Source: Aurelia coerulea (taxonomy: Eukaryota; Cnidaria; Scyphozoa; Semaeostomeae; Ulmaridae). Taken from it: a DNA stretch of 64,000 nt. A program made the translations under genes and the position numbers. The DNA lies in contig CM076945.1 in the NCBI GenBank assembly GCA_039566865.1, positions 1,617,001 through 1,681,000 of the forward strand, read 5' to 3'. Positions 1 to 64,000 of the stretch are shown in pieces. Each line of letters starts with the position of its first letter. Within the stretch, counting starts at the first letter, position 1. The notes beneath the pieces were generated by a model. The model was not told where the DNA came from, made no database searches, and saw nothing but the letters and a program-made list of their open reading frames with translations.

Positions 1-290
1 TTTGGAATAAACTTTCGCGAGTCGGCCAAAATGGGAAATTTCGTGAAAATAAACTTTAGCATTTTGCAAAAATAACATGATTTGCAGGAAAGAATTCGCA
101 CACTTCATATTTTTTAGAAAATTTTGCGATAATAAAATTCCGCGAATGCTATATTTAGGAATTTTTGCGAGAATGAACTTTCACGAATTTCACATTTCAG
201 GAAATTTCGAGGAATAAGCATTCGTGAATTTCGGCCAAAATGTGAAAAATGCGACAGTTTCTTCCAGCGAAAGTTTCTTCCCTTGAAGTT
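1..290. repeat. Degenerate internally repetitive TTCGCGA/AATAAA-rich sequence
   Basis: Motifs such as aataaactttcgcga, tttcgtgaaaataaactt and gaatttcggccaaaatg recur imperfectly. It looks like an old tandem or dispersed repeat; family unknown. From 291 to 640 I see nothing assignable. Confidence 0.4.
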
Positions 291-644
291 TCAAAAAGAC
301 GTGACATCTTTGAACAGTCACCCAAATATTCATATCATCAAAATTCATTCTTACTCTGTTTCTTCAATAAACAAATAACTTTTGAAAGCAATGCAAGCTA
401 CGTTTTCATTTCTTAAAAGGCAGATAATAAAATCTTGAAAAAAGGATATCATTAACCTGTATGTAACGCAGGTAATATGTACAATGGATAGCATGTTGGT
501 ATGAAAATACATTTGTTAAACCAGGGTCTACAAACCCTGGTTATACTAAACTTGAGGCAAAGCATGTTAGCAGCGTGACCCTATGAAGAGCTGTCAATCG
601 TACAATTTCTCATGTCCCCAGGTTTGTTCTAAGTCCTAGACCAG

Positions 645-645
645 C

Positions 646-731
<86 letters not shown>
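645..731. repeat. (AAT)n microsatellite, ~29 units
   Basis: Pure trinucleotide run directly after the 3' end of the adjacent LINE fragment read on the minus strand, so it is probably that element's microsatellite-like tail. Confidence 0.95.
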
Positions 732-739
732 ATTTATTT

Positions 740-1314
740 AAAGTTGGCTAAAGGAATAGTTTATAAACTAATAAAGGCCAACTGGTGTTACCTATTTACA
801 GTGTTCTCTTTTATCTACATATCATACAATTGCAATTGGATCCCGTCCAATCTTTAATGCTGTTTTTAAATTGACTGTTGCTTTTTGCAGATTTTATTGT
901 GTCAGCGAGTGTGTTCCAAAGTATGCTTCCTCTAAATGACAAAGAATCATTCCCGTATCTCAGAGTCCTCGTATTTGGAAGTTGGACGAGATCCTTTACT
1001 CTAAGATTGTAATTTATGGGTTTACGTTTGAAGAGGTCCTATAAGAAGGAGGGATTGCCAGAGGTTAAGCATTTTTAGACCTCAAGCATTAGCTTTTGCA
1101 ATTTTTTTGTATGTATTGTGTGTTCGCCTCTCTTATGAAGGAGCTCTTCAAACGTAGACCCATAGTCATCTAGCAGCACTCTCAGGGCACGTTTATGAAG
1201 TCTATTGATGTCATCGTTCGATGTTTTCCCACAGAACATCCAGATCAATGGACAGTAATTGAAATTAGACAGTATAAAGGAATTGTATAATATAGTAGAT
1301 AGGAAGGCAAGCAA
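740..1314 (-). mobile_element. 5'-truncated non-LTR retrotransposon (LINE), reverse transcriptase C-terminus
   Basis: Minus-strand reading shows YNSFILSNFNYCPLIWMF and INRLHKRALRVLLDD, then, after a stop and frameshift, NYNLRVKDLVQLPNT and NDSLSFRGSILWNTLAD. This order is typical of the end of CR1/L2/RTE-type pol. Inactive. Confidence 0.85.
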
Positions 1315-1366
1315 GTCAAGCTTGTTACGTCTGAACCATACTCAAAATGCAGCAAATATAATTCAC

Positions 1367-54400
<53,034 letters not shown>

Positions 54401-54700
54401 GATGTTGCACACCTAACTTACTTGTTCATCTTTGCAGTTCATTCAAATCAGAGAGAACTCTTTTTTCTCCGGTTTGTGTTTCCTTTGGCTAGGCCTACCA
54501 CGACTAGCAACTTCTTGCTTCCCTGTGCTCTCTCCAGTCCACCAAACTCAAAAACCAAAACAAGAAAACTTTAGCAGTTGTACTAAATCTTCATTGGACG
54601 AAATCATACACATACGCACCGCCGCCATGAGCTAAGCCAATGAGGCAAGGCAGCGCACAACTACAGTGTTGGCCATATCATTCCTCAAGAAAGACTTCTC
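54401..54700 (-). promoter_or_regulatory. Likely 5' UTR/promoter region of spatacsin
   Basis: Inferred only from position upstream of exon 1. It contains the alternative ATG at 54628 and a strong unused donor (ATGAACAA then gtaagt) near 54430. No TATA box stands out. Confidence 0.35.
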
Positions 54701-54842
54701 AAATTTTTTAAACCTAAGGAAGGAAGAAGTGCACGAAAATGCATGCGATTTCGTGCAAAAGGAAATGTAAAAACGTGATGTATACCTCATAAAATTTTTA
54801 TCCATTTGATCAGAGTCTGGAGTCTGATTTGATTACCACACT

Positions 54843-56026
54843 CAGGCACGCAACTGGGAATTCTACAGGGCAGGGGTCCAAACCAGAAAAAGGGCACACT
54901 CCGGATCATTTCAAGAAGTGATGTCGCATGGGATATCAATTTTTCAAGCTCAAAAAGCGAAGGCAGAATTCAAGGATATTTTTCTAATGCTCACCGCTCT
55001 AAAGCAGATCAATAAACAAACATGTCAACGCACAGGAGAAGCAGTTTGAAAACGGTAAAGGAAATGCGAGCGAAGAGAGCTGGGAGAGGATTCGGGGGCT
55101 TGCCTCCCGAAAATTTTTAAAATCACGCTCTCCAGATCGTCGGAGAATGCCTATCTTAAAAAGAGATTAAAACTGAAGAGAATGAAAGGCACCCGCCTAG
55201 GAGAGATAGCCTGCGTGCAGACTCTACTCAGTAGAGTCTGCACACAGGCTAAGGAGAGACGAGTAACACTAAAGAGGCTGCTCATGCACGCTTTTTATAA
55301 GAAACTGTGCTCTGAAGTTTGTTGTTTGGTTTCTCAACTTTGGGCCAATTCTTTTACATGGTTAGACAAAATGCAATCCCTATTTGAAAGGCCATTGCTC
55401 CTTAGATAAGAGAACGAAAATAATGGCAAATATATGATTCAATGGTGGACATATTCAAATCCTTTAAAGAATTTAACTGAATGAAGTCGGCCACTCCACT
55501 CTAAAATTGTGAGGGATTTTCTTGAAGAAGCCCTTTCAAGAAACCTTAAAAACCGGCCTAAAATGACGACCAAATTTTCTAAATATTCCTGCTTCACAGT
55601 GATTACTCACCCAGTCGTAAAAGTGTCTTGCAACGGCTTCTTTTAACAAAGTGAGTCTTGTCTTTGAGCATCTAATTCGTAAGTACTTTTCACGTGTGCC
55701 ATTTAAGACAAAGGAGTTGCAGAAATCTGTTGACATTTTCAGCCGTATTTGCAAGCTTTTGAGCCTCAATGTTGAGAAAATTGCTGATGATTTCGGAACG
55801 ATAGATCCAATTCAAGCCTAGTGAATTCTCAAACTTTGTTCAACGTCTTAGCAATTCAAGAAAGCATTCAACAAATATTGATACTCCTTTGCAAGAACCT
55901 GTAAAAATAACGGTCAGTAATACGTCAAATTAACATAATTTTCTCCCTAAAAGAGCACTTTTTTGCCCTTGTCAAAAAAGGGCAGGGGTCTGGACCCCCA
56001 AGACCCCCACCGTAGTTGCGCCCCTG
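54843..56026. mobile_element. hAT-like repeat
   Basis: Left CAGGCACGCAACT with ggcaggggtcc; right (reverse) CAGGGGCGCAACT with ggcaggggtctgg. No clean 8-bp duplication. Contains an R1 copy, so composite. Confidence 0.6.
55370..55600 (-). repeat. Dispersed repeat R1 (minus)
   Basis: atggtggacatattcaaatc, gaagtcggccactccactct and ccggcctaaaatgacgacca are the reverse of the 39.7-kb copy. Confidence 0.65.
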
Positions 56027-56617
56027 ACACTAGGGAGGGTATCTAATTTTCATTGCGGTCATTGTGGGTGAGCTCAATTAATTTGCCTCATTTGTATTTT
56101 TCTCTGTATTTACGATTGCTGTGCTGGTTGCATACTGCGGTATATTCAAGGGTGGGCATGTAGGTATGGAGACAGTGGTCCTATGTATGTCCCAGAAATC
56201 GGTTTATTTTGTCCTTATTTCGACAATGTTTGTCCTCAAAACCAGGTTTTTTTATGGGCCTATAAAAGTAGTTTATTTTGCACTAGCAGTATGGACTATT
56301 AATTTTTTGCGATGTCTGTCCCCAAAATTGGGTTTATTTCAATACCCTGAAGCTGGACAAACCTGTCATCGGAATACAGGAATTGCAGAATCCGGACTTT
56401 TTTCGTGAACTTGATGGACAACACTTGTTTGACAATCCTCTGCCATTCATTTGAAATAACGGTTTATTTTTCAAGTAATTCTGGACAAATCCCGGACAAA
56501 AACGGCACATTACAAACTTTTGGGTGTGAATGCAATTAAAGATGAAATATGGCATTTATTGAAATTTGAAATGGATGGCACTGAAAGAAACACCTTAGGA
56601 CATTTAAACACACATTT
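56027..56617. other. Intergenic sequence, nothing recognised
   Basis: Recurrent ggtttatttt and tctggacaaa/cggacaaa motifs suggest an old repeat; no ORF. Confidence 0.45.
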
Positions 56618-57024
56618 TTTTATAAGAAACTGGTTTATAAGAAACTAGTACTAAGATGACCAAAAATTTAAGAAACTCTAGTACTACGCTCAAGAGCAGT
56701 AAAGAAATTCTAAAACTTTATTTTTGTATGTCTCTCTTTTATTCTATGTCTCTCTAACAAAGGTACCTTCATCTTTTCTTGACTGCAAAATTGGTAAATT
56801 TTGACTCGATGTGCATGTCTTCTTCTTGAAGACAATATCAATGCAAAATGGAAGCCCTTTGTCGAGAAGGCGGCTCAACTTCGAACAATACCGCAATTTT
56901 AGGTAGGCACAAAAAATAAGAAACTAATTAAGAAACTTTTACTACTAAAACACCGAAATTTTCATGCGAAATTAAGAAACTTTTAGTACCCAGTCTGATA
57001 AAATTTCTTATGAAAAAGTGTGGC
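56618..57024 (+). mobile_element. ATAAGAAACT MITE, copy in plus orientation
   Basis: ttttttataagaaactggtt start, aagaaactctagtactacgc, and aagaaacttttagta near the end; reverse complement of the 58.3-kb copy. Confidence 0.88.
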
Positions 57025-57091
57025 ACATTATTCAACCATAGATCTATTATCTATGATTCAACGCATGATTTTTTCATTAACAAAAATGACA

Positions 57092-57183
57092 GTTTGATCG
57101 ACGATAATTCAACGAAAATGAAAATTTGATCGACAAAAAGAGAAGTTTGATCGACAAAAAGGAAAGTTTGATCGACAAAAATT
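57092..57183 (+). repeat. Short tandem repeat, tttgatcgacaaaaag x4
   Basis: Four imperfect ~22-bp units. Confidence 0.8.
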
Positions 57184-57399
57184 GTTCACAGTCTTCACAT
57201 AGAAGCGGAAAAATTAATGATTTTGGCCGTTATGGCGCGCCATACATTTACCCAGTTATACCAATGAAAAATCTACGAAAATCTTTAAATTGCAATTAAT
57301 TTTCTCCGTTTTGGAGCAAAATCTTTGACAAATAGGAAAGTAATGTATACGTCCCCACCCCCTTCCAACCCTTCCCCTTCCCAGCGTGATAAAGTTGCA

Positions 57400-57610
57400 T
57401 CGACACAACAGCAACAGCTTTTGGCGGTTTGCGGTGAGCATTTCAAAATTAGTTTCGTGCGTGGCGTGGAGACTAGAGTGGATTGTTGACGACCGTTGAA
57501 GAAGAAGATCGCTGAACAGCCTTGGCGCCATCATCTATACTATAATGCCTGAAATCTACGCGTAAAGACGATTTGAATACCAACTAAATTCCTACATCAA
57601 GCAAGAGGTA
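57400..57610 (+). other. Possible untranslated first exon of a plus-strand gene
   Basis: A locally GC-richer stretch ending aagcaagag then gtaagttaag, a strong donor at 57610. The only ATG (57545) gives a 6-codon frame. Purely suggestive. Confidence 0.2.
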
Positions 57611-58295
57611 AGTTAAGACCTTTCTGATTCTACTAGTAAACTTTTTTAGGTATTGCCAACCAGCCAAATCACTATTGGCGTCTAGGACTTAGGTGCGAGC
57701 GATTTGCGAGATTTTAGGCCTAAAATAATTTGAAAAAGGAAAGGCCATGATACCAGCGTCGATTGTCGGATCCGAAGATGCTTGCGGTGATTTTAGGCCT
57801 AGCTATTTTTAATCCTATTTTTAAAACCAACTCGGCATACGGCCAGGCATGCTGGTATACGGTAGGATAAAGATGAGATCAAAATGAAATGTAAGATTGT
57901 TGATCTTATTTTGTTTATTTTTTAGTCATTAGACACACAGGTCAAGAAGATGCTTTTGCAACAATTTCGCATTTTTTGCCCTTAGATTGAAATAAGATTG
58001 CATTGCCTGATTGCTGTTTCCTCATGCAACAATGGCGGATTGCTGATTGGCGGAGTTCAATTTGCAGTTTATGAGCCAAGCACTGGGATGCAAAACAAAC
58101 TAAACACAAGTCTATCAAGTTCATAAACCACCTGAAACAAAAACTGGGGGGGGGGGGGGCATCCATCGAGAGGAAGACATACCAACAGTGCCTCCTAGCC
58201 TTCGAATGATTTACCAGAAGTTCAACAGATAAGTATAATTCACCTTGTCCTTACTTTTAACTTTGAACAATGTGTACAGCAGAGTATCATACACA
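57611..58295. other. Intergenic or intron sequence, nothing recognised
   Basis: Contains aggccta repeats and a ~14-nt G-run at ~58146. No supported ORF. Confidence 0.45.
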
Positions 58296-58717
58296 CGTTT
58301 TTTTTTTTATAAGAAACTTGGATCAGCACTTAGTACTAAAAGTTTCTTAATTTCGCATGAAATTTTCGGTGTTTTAGTAGTAAAAGTTTCTTAATTAGTT
58401 TCTTATTTTGTTGGGCCTAAAATTGCGGTATTGTTCGAAGTCAAGCCGTTTTCTCGAGAAAGGGCTTCCATTTTGCATTGACATTTTCATCAAGAAGAAG
58501 ACATGCACATCAAGGCAAAAATTTACCAATTTTGCAGTTAAAAATCAAGAAAAGACAAATGTACCTTTGTTAGAGAGACATAGAATAAGAGAGACATACA
58601 GAAATAAGGTTTTAGAGTTTCTTAACTGTTCTTGAGCGTAGTACTAGAGTTTCTTAAATTTTTGGTCATCGTAGTACTAGTTTCTTATAAACCAGTTTCT
58701 TATAAAAAAAAAACGTG
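58296..58717 (-). mobile_element. ATAAGAAACT MITE, copy in minus orientation
   Basis: Inverted relative to 56618-57024; about 90% alike by eye, with the same gagagacatagaataagaga core. Confidence 0.88.
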
Positions 58718-58889
58718 TATTATAACCACTGTATACTTATGTACAGCAACGTATAGATAAACAGACACTAGATTAGATGGATAGATAGAGACGGATTTGA
58801 TAACAGAAGAAAACAGTTAACATGGCTGAAGTAGATGGGGGTAATTTATCTAATGTCAGCTTTAGCACATTTATGCTTATTTATGCTTA

Positions 58890-61800
58890 GCTTGCTATAG
58901 GTTACGTAACAATTAAAATAAATCTTGTGCTCCCAGTGTAGATAAAGTATGTAGAGCAAGTGGATTGTGGTGGACTGCCTTTTGCGGATAAGCGATTCCA
59001 AGAAGCTTGCTATAGGTTACGTAACAATTAAAATAAATCTTGGGTTCCTGGTGTAGATAAAGTATGTAGAGCAAGTGGATTGTGGTGGACTGCCTTTTGC
59101 GGATAAGCGATTCCAAGAAGCTTGCTATAGGTTATGTAATAATTAAAATAAATCTTGTGCTCCTGGTGTAGATAAAGTATGTAGAGCAAGTGGATTGTGG
59201 TGGACTGCCTTTTGCGGATAAGCGATTCCAAGAAGCTTGCTATAGGTTATGTAACAATTAAAATAAATCTTGTGCTCCCAGTGTAGATAAAGTATGTTGA
59301 GCAAGTGGATTGTGGTGGACTGCCTTTTGCGGATAAGCGATTCCAAGAAGCTTGCTATAGGCTACGTAACAATTAAAATAAATCTTGTGCTCCTGGTGTA
59401 GATAAAGTATGTAGAGCAGGTGGATTGTGGTGGACTGCCTTTTGCGGATAAGCGATTCCAAGAAGCTTGCTATAGGTTACGTAACAATTAAAGTAAATCT
59501 TGTGCTCCTTGTGTAGATAAAGTATGTAGAGCAAGTGGATTGTGGTGGACTGCCTTTTGCGGATAAGCGATTCCAAGAAGCTTGCTATAGGTTATGTAAC
59601 AATTAAAGTAAATCTTGTGCTCCCAGTGTAGATAAAGTATGTAGAGCAAGTGGATTGTGGTGGACTGCCTTTTGTGGATAAGCGATTCCAAGAAGCTTGC
59701 TATAGGTTACGTAACAATTAAAATAAATCTTGGGTTCCTGGTGTAGATAAAGTATGTTGAGCAAGTGGATTGTGGTGGACTGCCTTTTGCGGATAAGCGA
59801 TTCCAAGAAGCTTGCTATAGGTTATGTAACAATTAAAATAAATCTTGTCCTCCCAGTGTAGATAAAGTATGTAGAGCAAGTGGATTGTGGTGGACTGCCT
59901 TTTGCGGATAAGCGATTCCAAGAAGCTTGCTATAGGTTACATAACAATTAAAATAAATCTTGTGCTCCCAGTCTAGATAAAGTATGTAGAGCAAGTGGAT
60001 TGTGGTGGACTGCCTTTTGCGGATAAGCGATTCCAAGAAGCTTGCTATAGGTTACGTAACAATTAAAATAAATCTTGTGCTCCCAGTGTAGATAAAGTAT
60101 GTAGAGCAAGTGGATTGTGGTGGACTGCCTTTTGCGGATAAGCGATTCCAAGAAGCTTGCTATAGGTTACGTAACAATTAAAATAAATCTTGGGTTCCTG
60201 GTGTAGATAAAGTATGTTGAGCAAGTGGATTGTGGTGGACTGCCTTTTGCGGATAAGCGATTCCAAGAAGCTTGCTATAGGTTATGTAACAATTAAAATA
60301 AATCTTGTGCTCCTTGTGTAGATAAAGTATGTAGAGCAAGTGGATTGTGGTGGACTGCCTTTTGCGGATAAGCGATTCCAAGAAGCTTGCTATAGGTTAT
60401 GTAACAATTAAAGTAAATCTTGTGCTCCCAGTGTAGATAAAGTATGTAGAGCAAGTGGATTGTGGTGAACTGCCTTTTGCGGATAAGCGATTCCAAGAAG
60501 CTTGCTATAGGTTACGTAACAATTAAAATAAATCTTGTGCTCCTGGTGTAGATAAAGTATGTAGAGCAGGTGGATTGTGGTGGACTGCCTTTTGTGGATA
60601 AGCGATTCCAAGAAGCTTGCTAAAGGTTATGTAACAATTAAAATAAATCTTGTGCTCCCAGTCTAGATAAAGTATGTAGAGCAGGTGGATTGTGGTGGAC
60701 TGCCTTTTGCGGATAAGCGATTCCAAGAAGCTTGCTATAGGTTACGTAACAATTAAAATAAATCTTGGGTTCCTGGTGTAGATAAAGTATGTTGAGCAAG
60801 TGGATTGTGGTGGACTGCCTTTTGCGGATAAGCGATTCCAAGAAGCTTGCTATAGGTTATGTAACAATTAAAATAAATCTTGTGCTCCTTGTGTAGATAA
60901 AGTATGTAGAGCAAGTGGATTGTGGTGGACTGCCTTTTGCGGATAAGCGATTCCAAGAAGCTTGCTATAGGTTATGTAACAATTAAAGTAAATCTTGTGC
61001 TCCCAGTGTAGATAAAGTATGTAGAGCAAGTGGATTGTGGTGAACTGCCTTTTGCGGATAAGCGATTCCAAGAAGCTTGCTATAGGTTACGTAACAATTA
61101 AAATAAATCTTGTGCTCCTGGTGTAGATAAAGTATGTAGAGCAGGTGGATTGTGGTGGACTGCCTTTTGTGGATAAGCGATTCCAAGAAGCTTGCTAAAG
61201 GTTATGTAACAATTAAAATAAATCTTGTGCTCCCAGTCTAGATAAAGTATGTAGAGCAGGTGGATTGTGGTGGACTGCCTTTTGCGGATAAGCGATTCCA
61301 AGAAGCTTGCTATAGGTTACGTAACAATTAAAATAAATCTTGGGTTCCTGGTGTAGATAAAGTATGTAGAGCAAGTGGATTGTGGTGGACTGCCTGTTGC
61401 GGATAAGCGATTCCAAGAAGCTTGCGATAGGTTATGTAATAATTAAAATAAATCTTGTGCTCCTGGTGTAGATAAAGTATGTAGAACAAGTGGATTGTGG
61501 TGGACTGCCTTTTGCGGATAAGCGATTCCAAGAAGCTTGCTATAGGTTACGTAACAATTAAAATAAATCTTGTGCTCCCAGTGTAGATAAAGTATGTAGA
61601 GCAAGTGGATTGTGGTGGACTGCCTTTTGCGGATAAGCGATTCCAAGAAGCTTGCTATAGGTTACGTAACAATTAAAATAAATCTTGGGTTCCTGGTGTA
61701 GATAAAGTATGTTGAGCAAGTGGATTGTGGTGGACTGCCTTTTGCGGATAAGCGATTCCAAGAAGCTTGCTATAGGTTACGTAACAATTAAAATAGATCT

Positions 61801-62595
61801 TGTGCTCCTTGTGTAGATAAAGTATGTAGAGCAAGTGGATTGTGGTGGACTGCCATTTGCGGATAAGCGATTCCAAGAAGCTTGCTATAGGTTATGTAAC
61901 AATTAAAATAAATCTTGTGCTCCCAGTGTAGATAAAGTATGTAGAGCAAGTGGATTGTGGCGGACTGCCTTTTGCGGATAAGCGATTCCAAGAAGCTTGC
62001 TATAGGTTACGTAACAATTAAAATAAATCTTGGGTTCCTGGTGTAGATAAAGTATGTTGAGCAAGTGGATTGTGGTGGACTGCCTTTTGCGGATAAGCGA
62101 TTCCAAGAAGCTTGCTATAGGTTACATAACAATTAAAATAAATCTTGTGCTCCTGGTATCGATAAAGAATGTTGAGCAAGTGGATTGTGGTGGACTGCCT
62201 TTTGCAGATAAGCGATTCCAAGAAGCTTGCTATAGGTTACGTAACAATTAAAATAAATCTTGTGCTCCCAGTGTAGATAAAGTATGTAGAGCAAGTGGAT
62301 TGTGGTGGACTGCCTTTTGCGGATAAGCGATTCCAAGAAGCTTGCTATAGGCTACATAACAATTTAAATTAACTCTTGTGCTCCCAGTGTAGATAAAGTA
62401 TGTTGAGCAAGTGGATTGTGGTGGACTGCCTTTTGCGGATAAGCGATTCCAAGAAGCTTGCTATAGGTTACATAAGAATTAAAATAAATCTTGTGCTCCT
62501 GGTATAGATAAAGTATGTAGAGCAAGTGGATTGTGGTGGACTGCCTTTTGCGGATAAGCGATTCCAAGAAGCTTGCTATAGGTTATGTAACAATT
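58890..62595. repeat. Satellite, ~32 x 115 bp
   Basis: Unit: ggttacgtaacaattaaaat, aaatcttgtgctcccagtgt, agataaagtatgtagagcaa, gtggattgtggtggactgcc, ttttgcggataagcgattcc, aagaagcttgctata. Spacing is exactly 115 bp (one 116). Units are roughly 93-99% identical; variants differ mostly at the gtgctcccag/gggttcctgg/gtgctccttg box and the palindrome. Each unit has a HindIII site. The overlapping 67-aa frames follow from the period and are not genes. Confidence 0.98.
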
Positions 62596-62822
62596 TGAAT
62601 TGTTAAAGTAATCGTTATATTATGTCTCTCCTTTATAGGAAAAGTCAGTTGTGTTGAGGAAGTCAAAACAATTGTTAACTATTCAAAAGAGTTCAATTTG
62701 CACAACTCAACCATGTAAATCAGCAAGTTTCTTCGCCAGATATGCATCGTGATGAAAGGAATAACTGCATTCAGAAGTTGGCAGAGTTTCAGTGTCAAAT
62801 CAAGTGTATTAATGTTACCATA
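62596..62822 (+). other. Unique spacer with a possible small exon
   Basis: After gtctcctttatag (acceptor-like, 62638) a frame of ~37 codons (SVVLRKSKQLLTIQKSSICT ...) ends at TGA near 62747. No homology recognised. Confidence 0.2.
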
Positions 62823-62824
62823 TA

Positions 62825-63840
62825 CCGGGTGTCCCAAAATAAAGGTAACTGATTTTACCCGGCGTAGTAATTAAAATTTAGCTTCAATCATTCTGCACTA
62901 ATTTGGAAATGATCCTCGACTGTCAATTTGAACATTAATGCCTCATTCGTTGATATTAGGGCGTAGAGACTTGAAATATTAATCTTGAAAGTCCAAATTT
63001 GCATCCAACTCCAAACCAGAGCTTTTGAGTTTTGGCCTAAGCTGTTATCGCGCTGCGTTGTGGAATCTCCTCAATCATAGCGAAGGACAGCAAGATGAAT
63101 AATCTAATCCCACCTGAGACATCACTCTTAATTCAACAAAAAGTTCAAATTGCATCTGCCTAATAAAAGTGATTCATAAGCGAAATAGTTCCCTTTGGCT
63201 ATATTGGAATCTTCATTACTCGAATACTTGAATGAAATGCTTTTTGTATCATTTCTCTCAATATTATTACAAAACAAGCAATTATGCCCAAGGGAACAAA
63301 GATTCAGTTTCAGTTGGCTTGGTGTAACTGCATTCATTTTATCTGCAGGAAGATATCCCTTGGTGACTTTATATCCATTAAAGTAAATCAGAGTTAAAGG
63401 CAACTTGAACTAGGTCAGTCTAAATATAACCTATTGTATTTGATGTTCTCGATTGATGAAAACAATAGAAAATAAGTGGTGTCTGCCGTTCTTTTGTGCT
63501 ATGTTTAGATCATGTCGCTATACCTCCGTTCATTTACTTTAATTCGTTTGTCAGTTTTCAGTTTTTGTATTTTATTCACATGAGTACTACCCAAATGACG
63601 GATCCTTGACCAGCGCGTTTACAGTTCAGGCCAAAACCCAAAAGCTCTGGTTTGGTGATGAACACACATTTGGACTTTCAAGATTAATATTCCAACTTTT
63701 GATGCATCAATATCAAGAAAATAGGTATTAGTCTTCAAGTTAACTATCAAAATGTTCTTCAAAACTTATTAGGAATAGATTCGACATAAATTGTTATAGC
63801 TAGCCCCGATAAAATCTGTTACCTTTTTTGGGACACCCGG
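62825..63840. mobile_element. TA-flanked CCGGGTGTCCC foldback element, 1,016 bp
   Basis: TA at 62823 and 63841; ends CCGGGTGTCCCAAAA inverted. Arms share ttgaaagtccaaat, aaaccagagcttttg and aaatattaatcttgaaag in inverted orientation. No transposase. Confidence 0.88.
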
Positions 63841-63842
63841 TA

Positions 63843-64000
63843 ATTCTGCACCGATTTTAATGAACTGCCAATTATTTTGTAGCAATAGCAAGTGTAACTC
63901 AGTTGTAGAAATTTATCACATTTAAACCTTCAAAATCGCCATAGGGTAGACAATTTTACCATGAGTCTGATAACGTTTTATCCAAGTTTCGTCTTACAAT
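63843..64000. other. Right-edge sequence, nothing recognised
   Basis: No feature supported. Confidence 0.5.

Noticed and set aside
57256..57534. 92-residue minus-strand frame starting MMAPRLFSDLL
   Set aside because: No domain, low-complexity Gly/Arg patch, and it may overlap a plus-strand non-coding exon; insufficient support.
58913..62567. About thirty overlapping 67-residue minus-strand frames
   Set aside because: They repeat every 115 bp, change frame from unit to unit, and overlap one another; an arithmetic effect of the satellite.

Overview
This is metazoan nuclear DNA: AT-rich, intron-dense, and packed with transposons, microsatellites and satellite DNA. No bacterial-style operons, Shine-Dalgarno sites, CRISPR arrays or viral genome are present. 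The repeat mixture (a DIRS-order retroelement, a 5S-derived SINE, non-LTR fragments, many terminal-inverted-repeat elements) suits an aquatic invertebrate. A cnidarian is plausible, but the sequence alone does not prove it.

One protein gene fills most of the window on the minus strand: the orthologue of spatacsin (SPG11), running from about 54.4 kb leftward past 1.37 kb. I recovered 46 exons (about 7.74 kb of coding sequence, about 2,580 residues) by matching translations to the known spatacsin family and checking GT/AG sites and codon phase at every junction. 43 of 45 junctions agree in phase; junctions 2-3 and 12-13 do not, and each probably hides a missed small exon. The last ~110 residues lie beyond the left edge. 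Spatacsin is a large beta-propeller plus alpha-solenoid protein that works with spastizin (ZFYVE26) and AP-5 at late endosomes and lysosomes.

The introns are a transposon museum. Intron 3 (44.2-51.8 kb) holds a 6.1 kb DIRS-order element with PAT/Ngaro-type split direct repeats (A1 ... B1-A2-B2). It has a 5' open frame ending at a splice donor, eight ~200-bp tandem repeats behind that donor, and a reverse transcriptase/RNase H frame split by a 1.37-kb hAT-like insertion with a perfect 8-bp target duplication. Other introns carry TA-flanked CCGGGTG-ended foldback elements, TTAA-flanked piggyBac-like MITEs, a Mutator-like MITE, three 5S-derived SINE copies, four copies of a ~180-bp MITE and several LINE fragments. 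Two elements end only 11-13 nt inside an intron, right beside a 5' splice site.

From 54.7 kb to the right edge I see no convincing gene. There is a hAT-like repeat (54.8-56.0 kb), two inverted copies of one ~410-bp MITE (56.6 and 58.3 kb), a satellite of about 32 copies of a 115-bp unit (58.9-62.6 kb), and a 1.0-kb TA-flanked foldback element (62.8-63.8 kb). Nearly every satellite unit has a palindromic RTTAYGTAAY motif resembling a PAR-bZIP/NFIL3 site, and a five-unit block is duplicated within the array. A possible untranslated first exon (57.4-57.6 kb, plus strand) and a possible small exon (62.64-62.75 kb) are weak hints of a plus-strand gene.
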